Assembly (NCBI GenBank): GCA_025370075.1
Contig: CP073016.1
Coordinates: 1,054,001-1,118,000 of the forward strand
Source: Chryseotalea sp. WA131a
GTDB taxonomy: Bacteria; Bacteroidota; Bacteroidia; Cytophagales; Cyclobacteriaceae
Reading direction: 5' to 3'
DNA length: 64,000 bases
Shown one piece after another: positions 54,549-62,073 of the stretch; positions within the stretch are counted from its first letter, which is position 1, and every line of letters starts with the position of its first letter. The translations under genes were made by a program, and so were the position numbers. A model generated the notes under the pieces. It searched no databases and was not told where the DNA came from. It saw only the letters and a program-made list of their open reading frames with translations.

Positions 54549-57500
54549 TTATTGCAAAGCTGTGTCTCTCTTTTCGTGAATTAGTTCGGCAAAATAGGGT
54601 TCAAGTTTGCCGTGATGCATCTTCAGAATGACATCTGCAACGTCGAAGTAGTTGTCATCATGAGTGATTGCAATAACAATCTTACCCGACCTTTTCATCT
54701 CCGGTAAAAGGGTTCGGTAAAAGAATTTCCGATACTCAGGATCCTGATCGGCCGCCCATTCGTCGAACAGGTAAACGGGAGAATCTCTCAGCCAACACTC
54801 CAGTAGCGCCAGTCTCTTTCGTTGGCCGCCTGACAGTTTGATTGTGTCATACCTGTTGTTCACGATACTAACCTTCTCGTCGAGATGAAGTAGTTTCAAG
54901 AGTCGCCTGGAATCGGCAGCTACACGATCTCCATCTACATCATAAATTCTCTCGAAGAGACAAGGCGGACTAAATACAACACTGAAGTACTCACTGAGTG
55001 TACTACCGGAGACGTGCTCTCCGTTGATCATAATGTGTCCGTTGTCGGGCTGGTAAAGTCCTGTAAGAACCTTTGCCAGGGTAGTCTTGCCGCAGCCGTT
55101 TCCACCTATCACGAACAGGATCTCCCCACCATTTATCTGGAGGTCTATCGGACCTACTTCGAATCCGGTCTTAACTCCTGCCTCATTCTTAAACTGGTAG
55201 GTAATTCCCCGCGCTTCGAAGGTTAATACCGGATCGGATTTTTCAACGCGTGCCTGTTTGTTACTGTCGACGCTTGCTGGTATCTCGTCAATAAATTTAG
55301 TTATCCTGTTCCATGAAATTCGCAGGGTCATTAAACTCGGTACGGATTCCAAAATGGCATTGACCGGGCCAATCAGGTACAGCAAGACAATAACAAAGCT
55401 AATGATCGTATAGACCTCAATTGCCGGAAAAATCTCGGACATTCCAATCGACACAAAGCCCAAAAGCAATACTAAAAAAGACTCGCCAATCAAAAACGCG
55501 TTGGTGAACTGAATGTCGGCAGTTGAAATTTTGTCTTTAAATTCTCCTGCGCTGGCTCCAACTTCCTCCTTATACTCGCTTTTCTGACGCGTGTGTAAAC
55601 TAAGCTCCTTGAAGCCGTCAATGATTCCATTTACCAGCCTCATGAAGGTGTTGCTCGAATCGCGAGCTTCCTCGTAATACCGGTTTGTTCTCTTGCCAAC
55701 AATAAAATAGAGCAGGGAAATTCCTACCACCATAGCGATAGTGACAATTGCCGCCCAGAACGCGATGGATGCAAGATAAGCCAACGCACCAATGGCGGTT
55801 ACGACACTGGTGATCAGTGTTACAATCATGTGAGTCGAGTGACCTATTGTATTTACATCATCGTTGAGCGCTGTATACACTCTTCCTCGATCGATTCTCT
55901 CAAAATTCTCATACGAAGTTGAAAAGATCTTGTCGATCAGTTTCATTCGAAGATCGTACACCATTCCCCTCGCAAACCCTATCAGATTTACCTGCACAAA
56001 CCTTCTGCCGAGGATATACAATCCAGTCATTAACAAGAAGTAGAAGACTGTATACTTCAATGGTATATCGGAGTCGATAAACGAGCTGACCATAATTACC
56101 ACGGCTACATTCGCCAGGCCAGATAGCATGCTCAGGAGCAATATCCAAGGGATCTTAATCTTATACGGATCTTTCTCCGGGAAAAATAGACTCAGCGCAT
56201 ACGCCGCATAGGTCAATGCTACTGCCGCTAAAAGCGCTCCTATTAAAAAGCCGAAACTCTGCGGCATCCAAACCAGCATCGAATCCCATGAAAACTCACC
56301 GAATGCCTCAGGGATCAGGTAGATCCCAAGTAAAAATGGTGTAAACCAAAAAAGAAGTTTGATCAGGTGGTTAAGAACGATCGTGAAGTGATGATCAAAT
56401 TTACGCCGACCCCAGATGGACTCGATAACGATTCGGGCGATAAACGCAGCAACGCACAGCAGGTAAAAAAGCACCCCGAAACAAACCATGGAATATACCT
56501 TATCATTAAGGTCGCCCGGATCGTACTCGTCTTCAACTTCTCGCCCAAGAAGTTGCTGCATCAACCGGTTCCCGAGGTACAATGTGTACTGGCTGTTTGA
56601 ATTCGTAAGGATCACCACACCGGTTTTTTTCTCCCGGTTAAACCCCACATAAGAAGTGAAATTGGGATTGTAGCCGCTATGAATGATGTTTCCGGATCCA
56701 TCGAATGAAACTTGCCATCCTTCTGCGTACGAAAACATCTCATGTATCGCAACGGTTTCATCACGCTTCTGTGTCGACTTTGCGAGTGCACTAAGTGAGT
56801 GATCCAGCAACCCCATTTGAAGTTGCAGCCAAGTCTTCATGTCTCCCGAATTTGAAATGACATAACCAGCCGGGCTGTTACCACGATATACCGGAGCCTT
56901 GTACTCACGAGGAACAAAAAAGCCGGTCTTGTATCCGGTTGCCATGTCAGCTGGGTTATTGGGAAAAGTAACGGATGTATGACTCAGCCCGAGCGGAGAC
57001 AACACTTCATCGTTCAGATACTTTTCAAACTTCTGTTTCGTCACGATCTCGATGAGGAGAGCGAGAATGTCGTAGTTCACCGTTGCATATTGAAACTCCT
57101 TACCAGGCTTGCTGCGCAGCTCCTGCCCCACCAGTTTTCTAACAGTGATCTCCAATGCATCTTCGGCTGTTGTCTCGGGAATCTTCGACAATGTGTTCCA
57201 TGGTATTCCACTCGTATGGTGCAACAATTGCCGGATTGTAACGTCGGTAACTGAATCGTTGTAGGAGAACCAAAGCCATGGTATAAGTTTGGAAATAGGG
57301 GTATCTGGATTGACAGCGTACTGTTCAAAAAATCTCTCCAGTGCCAGTGCAGTGAATGATTTAGTACAAGATCCAATTTCGAAAAGCGTTTTGTCGGTGA
57401 CCTTCTCGCGGCTATCTAAATTGGCATAGCCGTAATTCCTGGTGACGATTTCGCCGTTCCGGATGATCACCGCGCTAAGCCCTGGTATCTTTCCGTCGTC

Positions 57501-57635
57501 CATTTGACGCAGCATCTCTTTTTCAACCTGACTCACCCATTCGCCCACGACGGGTTTCTGTGACCAGCCGGTAACAAACAGGATCGAGAATAACACCGCC
57601 AGTAGAAGGCGTGTAAACTTAACGGGCGATGTCAA
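54549..57635 (-). CDS. Serine beta-lactamase-like domain fused to a cyclic-peptide-type ABC exporter
   Basis: 1028 residues, TTG start, signal peptide-like beginning (RLLLAVLFSILFVTGWSQ). Residues 30-360 are a class C beta-lactamase/DD-peptidase-type hydrolase with Ser89-x-x-Lys92 (SCTK) and a Y-A-T-V-N-Y box at 183-188 where Y-S-N is usual. Next come about three helices, then a six-helix ABC exporter domain and an ATPase with GGNGCGKTT (Walker A), KLSGGQRKRLALL (signature) and VYLFDEWAADQDP (Walker B). The exporter part resembles SyrD/PvdE-type NRPS exporters. The hydrolase probably faces the periplasm, perhaps maturing or acylating the exported peptide. Confidence 0.88.
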   Translation of the reverse strand: MTSPVKFTRLLLAVLFSILFVTGWSQKPVVGEWVSQVEKEMLRQMDDGKIPGLSAVIIRNGEIVTRNYGYANLDSREKVTDKTLFEIGSCTKSFTALALERFFEQYAVNPDTPISKLIPWLWFSYNDSVTDVTIRQLLHHTSGIPWNTLSKIPETTAEDALEITVRKLVGQELRSKPGKEFQYATVNYDILALLIEIVTKQKFEKYLNDEVLSPLGLSHTSVTFPNNPADMATGYKTGFFVPREYKAPVYRGNSPAGYVISNSGDMKTWLQLQMGLLDHSLSALAKSTQKRDETVAIHEMFSYAEGWQVSFDGSGNIIHSGYNPNFTSYVGFNREKKTGVVILTNSNSQYTLYLGNRLMQQLLGREVEDEYDPGDLNDKVYSMVCFGVLFYLLCVAAFIARIVIESIWGRRKFDHHFTIVLNHLIKLLFWFTPFLLGIYLIPEAFGEFSWDSMLVWMPQSFGFLIGALLAAVALTYAAYALSLFFPEKDPYKIKIPWILLLSMLSGLANVAVVIMVSSFIDSDIPLKYTVFYFLLMTGLYILGRRFVQVNLIGFARGMVYDLRMKLIDKIFSTSYENFERIDRGRVYTALNDDVNTIGHSTHMIVTLITSVVTAIGALAYLASIAFWAAIVTIAMVVGISLLYFIVGKRTNRYYEEARDSSNTFMRLVNGIIDGFKELSLHTRQKSEYKEEVGASAGEFKDKISTADIQFTNAFLIGESFLVLLLGFVSIGMSEIFPAIEVYTIISFVIVLLYLIGPVNAILESVPSLMTLRISWNRITKFIDEIPASVDSNKQARVEKSDPVLTFEARGITYQFKNEAGVKTGFEVGPIDLQINGGEILFVIGGNGCGKTTLAKVLTGLYQPDNGHIMINGEHVSGSTLSEYFSVVFSPPCLFERIYDVDGDRVAADSRRLLKLLHLDEKVSIVNNRYDTIKLSGGQRKRLALLECWLRDSPVYLFDEWAADQDPEYRKFFYRTLLPEMKRSGKIVIAITHDDNYFDVADVILKMHHGKLEPYFAELIHEKRDTALQ

Positions 57636-57690
57636 AGCTTGATGTTTCGTATTTCAACTTTAAAGGACAGTGTACAGTTGCCCGGTTTTA

Positions 57691-58641
57691 TTAAGCGGAC
57701 ATTGCAACCAGGACTTTTCTCTCGCCCGTGTATGAATTCCTCCCGTGACTCGCAAGTTCATTATCGACAACAAGCAATTCGTTTCTCTCCCAACGCGGTG
57801 CATAGGTAACTTTGTCGACCTGTTCAAGAACATGTTTTATTACATCATCGCCGATGGGTGCTCTGTTGCCATATTGAACCCACATTGGATAATCTTCGGG
57901 GGTGTCGTAGGTGACTTTCAAGACGTCGTACATTTCCTCGCCGAGATGATATGGATGAAACTGGTCGATCTGGTTGAACCAAACCTCTTCGTGGGTTGAG
58001 CGATGCCGGATAATGCCTTTGCTATGTTGGCGCAATTGAATTGCACCATCGGCTCGCCACGTGAAATCAATTTCGTATGCCTTGCAATTCTTTTCGAGCT
58101 GGGCCTTATCAGTCGTGTCGAAAGTGTCTTGCCATGATGGTCCGATGCCACCGCCACCATGTAGATTTCTAATGTATGTGATGCCATGGGTTCTTATTTG
58201 TCTGACAATACTATCGTCTATCTGGCGAAGTACTTCACGGCTGTCAGCGAGTAAAGTCTCTCCTCCTGTAGTTGCCGGCTGGAGGCAACTAAAAAAGAGC
58301 TTGTTTGGCCACTTCGCAGAATATGAAAGCTCATTGTGCATGGTGATCTTCTGCATTTTGTCATACTCTGTCGATGTATAAACATTCTCGCCAAGCTTGG
58401 TTCGTGGCGAATTACCATCGACGTAATTCATAAAATTGCTGGACACCGAATTAACGATATGCTGAAAAGATCCTGTTGAAGCAATCTGAACGTTTTTGAA
58501 TTTGATCGCCCCGAACGTGGATAATTTTTTTTCTATTTCGCCTGCATTCTTTTTGTAGAAAGAAATAAAGGAATCGGGCTCCGATTCAATAACGTCCCAA
58601 ACGAATGGCAATTTGATTTTGGATTGTTGTAGTGTTTCCAT
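57691..58641 (-). CDS. SyrP-like Fe(II)/2-oxoglutarate dioxygenase
   Basis: 316 residues of the TauD/TfdA family. The iron ligands are His102 and Glu104 in TMHNELSYS (HxE instead of HxD, as in the clavaminate synthase/SyrP branch) and the distal His near 299 in ELASHGRNSY, with Arg308 for 2-oxoglutarate. WPNKLFFSCLQPATTGGETL is typical of the group. SyrP hydroxylates carrier-bound aspartate at the beta carbon, so hydroxylation of a residue in this peptide is likely. It stands next to the Dab aminotransferase gene. Confidence 0.87.
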   Translation of the reverse strand: METLQQSKIKLPFVWDVIESEPDSFISFYKKNAGEIEKKLSTFGAIKFKNVQIASTGSFQHIVNSVSSNFMNYVDGNSPRTKLGENVYTSTEYDKMQKITMHNELSYSAKWPNKLFFSCLQPATTGGETLLADSREVLRQIDDSIVRQIRTHGITYIRNLHGGGGIGPSWQDTFDTTDKAQLEKNCKAYEIDFTWRADGAIQLRQHSKGIIRHRSTHEEVWFNQIDQFHPYHLGEEMYDVLKVTYDTPEDYPMWVQYGNRAPIGDDVIKHVLEQVDKVTYAPRWERNELLVVDNELASHGRNSYTGERKVLVAMSA

Positions 58642-58701
58642 TTTGATTCTTTTAAAAAGGTTGATCCGGCTTTTTTTAAGGCGTTCTGACCCGCATTCAC
58701 T

Positions 58702-60144
58702 TCAAGTCGCCTGAGGAATGGCAGCCTCTTTCTCAGGGATATCTGTCAGGTTTGTTTGCAGTCGCTTCATCACCTGGTGATGTGCATTTCTGAATATGCG
58801 CATCGCATTGTCGACGATTTCGCGATTAATGATCAGTGCCGGCAAGAAGCGAATCACATTTCCGTAGTGTCCGCCTATCTCAAACAGCAATCCGGTCTTG
58901 AAGCAAGCTTCACGTATTGCAGCCGATACCTGGGGGGCCGGTCTTTTTGAATCTGGATCTTGCACATATTCTATCCCTATCATCAGGCCTGCTCTGCGAA
59001 CATCTCCGATAGCTGGGAAAAGTTCTTTCAGTTCAGTAAGTTGAGAGAACAGGTAGTCCGAAATTTCGCGAGTGTGATTCGCAACGTCATAGTCGCGGAT
59101 AAAATCGAATGCCGCATTTCCGGCTGCAATGCTTACCTGGTTCCCCCTGAACGTACCGATATGGTCACCCGACTTCCATGCCTCGATTTCCTTTTTGTAT
59201 ATGATCGCTGATATGGGGAATCCAATTCCGCCCAGTCCTTTCGACATAGTGATGATGTCTGGTACTGCGCCGCCAGACTGAAAGGCCAGGAACTCTCCTG
59301 TTCGGAAAAAGCCGCATTGAACTTCATCAAATATCACGAGCACCTCGTTTGCCTTCGCGATTTCAACGATCCGCTCGAGGAACCCCTTCTTCGGAACCAC
59401 CGTACCACCTTCGCCTTGCACAGGCTCAAGCAGGATGGCAGCAGGTTTTGGTTGCCCCGAATGCGGATTTGTCAAAACATACTCCAGGTAGTCAGCACAG
59501 TTAAGTGAGCACGACTCCGATTCCTTCCCAAAGGGACACCTGTAACAATAACTGTATGGGATGAAATTTACATTCGGAACAAGGGACCGAACCTCTCTTC
59601 TAAAATGCGTATCACTCGTGGCCGACAGTGCAGTTGCAGTCATGCCATGATATGACCCATGAAAAGCAATGATGCCTTCGCGTTGAGTTTTTATTTTTGC
59701 GAGTTTGATTGCCGCCTCTATCACGTCTGATCCAGAAGGGCCACAAAAACTGACCTTATAGTCTTCTCTAATAGACGCAGGAAGCATGTTGAGGATTTTC
59801 TCTATTAACTGCATTTTATTCTCGGTCGGAAAGTCGAGGGCATGTATCAATTGCTCTTGCTGCTCCTTCACCCGTTCGAGCACGTAAGGATTACATTGTC
59901 CGACGTTCAATACGCCAGCTCCACTAAAGAAGTCGATAAACAAATTTTCATCCACGTCTTCAATTATTGAGCCTTTACTACGCCGGATGGCAATGGGCAT
60001 TCGTTTTGGGTAGGATACTATACTGCCTTCCTTGCGGGTCTGGTAGTCCAGTATCTTCTGGGATTGCTCCCCAGGTACATTATCAGTAATTATTTTAGCA
60101 TCCTGTGCCAAATGAAAATCGCGGAAAGCGTTCGCTGAATTCAT
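58702..60144 (-). CDS. Diaminobutyrate-2-oxoglutarate aminotransferase-like, class III
   Basis: 480 residues, PLP fold-type I, class III. The Schiff-base lysine is in ITMSKGLGGIGFP, the PLP phosphate region is FCGPSGSDVIEAA, and IFDEVQCGFFRTGE supplies the Asp. The insert with YRCPFGKESESC is typical of the EctB/PvdH-type group that makes L-2,4-diaminobutyrate from aspartate semialdehyde. In the cluster it would feed Dab to an NRPS module; the A domain at 62074-64000 has a Dab-like pocket. Confidence 0.82.
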   Translation of the reverse strand: MNSANAFRDFHLAQDAKIITDNVPGEQSQKILDYQTRKEGSIVSYPKRMPIAIRRSKGSIIEDVDENLFIDFFSGAGVLNVGQCNPYVLERVKEQQEQLIHALDFPTENKMQLIEKILNMLPASIREDYKVSFCGPSGSDVIEAAIKLAKIKTQREGIIAFHGSYHGMTATALSATSDTHFRREVRSLVPNVNFIPYSYCYRCPFGKESESCSLNCADYLEYVLTNPHSGQPKPAAILLEPVQGEGGTVVPKKGFLERIVEIAKANEVLVIFDEVQCGFFRTGEFLAFQSGGAVPDIITMSKGLGGIGFPISAIIYKKEIEAWKSGDHIGTFRGNQVSIAAGNAAFDFIRDYDVANHTREISDYLFSQLTELKELFPAIGDVRRAGLMIGIEYVQDPDSKRPAPQVSAAIREACFKTGLLFEIGGHYGNVIRFLPALIINREIVDNAMRIFRNAHHQVMKRLQTNLTDIPEKEAAIPQAT

Positions 60145-60153
60145 AACGATATT

Positions 60154-62058
60154 TTAGTTTGATAACTTTTGAAAGCTGATCCAGTTGAGGTTGAACCCGT
60201 CCCGAACGACCTGAAGAGTTAGTGTCTGCTTCTCTTTCGCCAAGTCGACATTGATGGTTACAGTCTTCCAGGTTTGCCAGCCGTCTGTTTTAGGAATGTC
60301 TACGACAGCGATGTTCTCAAAATTCGCGAGAACTTTTATTTTACCACCCCCATCAGGGCTCGCAACCCTGAAAGAGAGTTGATATGCGCCCGAATCCTCC
60401 GGATCGATAGAATAACTGAGCCAATCTGTTGCATCGAGATACCCAACGTTGTCGCCACCGCCCGTATCCATTGTAGGTTCTACATCTACCCCACACATAC
60501 CATTGAAATCTTCCGCCTCTCGTTGACTAACCTTTGTTCTGTCAATCCTCGTAACCAGTACGGTCCTTTTGCTGATCTCGGAGATCAACTGGTTGCAGCG
60601 CTTGATCTCTCCACTTGTATCCACATCGGGAACCTTGGAAAAGTGAAACTTCGCCGTCTCGAAATTGCACGACTCCATATTGACGTATGCCAGGTAATAC
60701 TGCACGGCCGTCGACGATGGATAAGTGTTCGCCGCCTCGTTAAGCACCTGGATAGCCAGGTCCTTGTCGCGATACTTGATCGCCAGTGCCACTTCTGTAA
60801 AAGCTTTTTCAGATATCTCTTTTTTGTGCTTTAGATCGCTCAGATATTTCAACAATTCCCGAGATCCCCGTTCCAGGTAGGTTTTCAGAAGGTAGGGGAC
60901 GACACTTGGATACTGCGTGATATCGTAAGTATTTATAATCGGTGTGATGTCTATACCCGCAGTCATTTCATTGAGCACCTTTGCCATCGTGTATCCACGA
61001 TCGTAGTTCGTAAAAAGCACGAAGCCCCGTTTAGAGACTTTTGAATAATAGAAAACATGCTTGAAGCCGTCGTTACTGCCACCGTGTGCAATGATGGTGT
61101 CCTTCGCAGTGATACTTATAATGAAGGCAGGATTCATAGATAGCCCAGGATCTTTGTCTGTCATCCCTGTACCCGCGCTAAAAAGGCTGCGTCTGCTCGC
61201 TTCAGAGAGGTTTCCCTTCTTCAAAAAGAAAAGCAAAAATCTGGCATAGTCAGCAACAGATGCCATGTTGGCACCGGCAGGATCCGGCTCGAAATAAATC
61301 TGCTTGTAGGTCTTGTCGAGCAAAGCGTTGTGTCCCATTAGATAGTTACCCGGCGACAAAGAATAAGTTGAGTCAGGCCGGTAAAGTCTGGTGAACTTTG
61401 TGAAAGTACTTTCAAGCTTCAGGGGACGGAGGACCATTTCATCTATGTATTCCTCATATGGCTTTTTTAGAATGCGCGCGATTGCCCTGGACAGATAAAC
61501 ATATCCTTCACCTGAGTATATGAACTTTGTCCCCGGGGTTGCCAATATTTCTAACACATCCGGGTTGTTATAGTCTCTCCAGTTTTCAATCCCTGACGAA
61601 TGATTCAAGATCATCCTGGGGGTAATCAACTTGTACCTTTCGTCGTGATCCAGATCGGTGTTTTCAAGATATTGGTAAACAGGTTTATCAAGATCCAGTT
61701 TACCTTCATCAGCCAGCTTCAATGCGACGTATGAAAGGAAGGGTTTCGACAAAGATGCGAGCTCGAATACGGAAGTTTTATCAAGCCTGCTGGCAGTGTC
61801 GGAATTTACTTTATACCCATACACCAGATCGTAAACTATTTTGTTGTTGTCAATGATCGCTATTCCTAATCCAGGTGCTAAAATGTCTTTCCGGATACGC
61901 TCGATTTCCTGGTCAAAACTCCGGGTGTTTATTTTCTTATCATTAATCGTGAAGTGATCCCGGTTCTGAGCATAAAGCGGGAACCAGGATATCGCTAGTA
62001 GCGACAGCAAGGCAATGGAAAGAATACCTTTCCTCATTAAGTGAGTAAGTCGACTCAT
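60154..62058 (-). CDS. Exported serine hydrolase (beta-lactamase class C type) with CBM6 domain
   Basis: 634 residues. A signal peptide (RKGILSIALLSLLAISWFPL) ends near residue 30. The hydrolase core has Ser102-Leu-Ser-Lys105 (ASLSKPF) and a YSGEGYVYL box. Residues of about 380-480 are helical, TPR-like, and the last 125 or so form a CBM6-type carbohydrate-binding sandwich (DATDWLSYSIDPEDSGAYQL, SPDGGGKIKVL, LNWISF). Periplasmic or surface peptide processing or hydrolysis of the product is plausible; binding a glycan would fit a glycosylated peptide. It is the second serine hydrolase of the cluster. Confidence 0.85.
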   Translation of the reverse strand: MSRLTHLMRKGILSIALLSLLAISWFPLYAQNRDHFTINDKKINTRSFDQEIERIRKDILAPGLGIAIIDNNKIVYDLVYGYKVNSDTASRLDKTSVFELASLSKPFLSYVALKLADEGKLDLDKPVYQYLENTDLDHDERYKLITPRMILNHSSGIENWRDYNNPDVLEILATPGTKFIYSGEGYVYLSRAIARILKKPYEEYIDEMVLRPLKLESTFTKFTRLYRPDSTYSLSPGNYLMGHNALLDKTYKQIYFEPDPAGANMASVADYARFLLFFLKKGNLSEASRRSLFSAGTGMTDKDPGLSMNPAFIISITAKDTIIAHGGSNDGFKHVFYYSKVSKRGFVLFTNYDRGYTMAKVLNEMTAGIDITPIINTYDITQYPSVVPYLLKTYLERGSRELLKYLSDLKHKKEISEKAFTEVALAIKYRDKDLAIQVLNEAANTYPSSTAVQYYLAYVNMESCNFETAKFHFSKVPDVDTSGEIKRCNQLISEISKRTVLVTRIDRTKVSQREAEDFNGMCGVDVEPTMDTGGGDNVGYLDATDWLSYSIDPEDSGAYQLSFRVASPDGGGKIKVLANFENIAVVDIPKTDGWQTWKTVTINVDLAKEKQTLTLQVVRDGFNLNWISFQKLSN

Positions 62059-62073
62059 AGATCCAAAAGAATG

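Noticed and set aside
60274..60834. A 186-codon plus-strand frame
   Set aside because: Lies entirely antisense to the CBM6 serine hydrolase gene.
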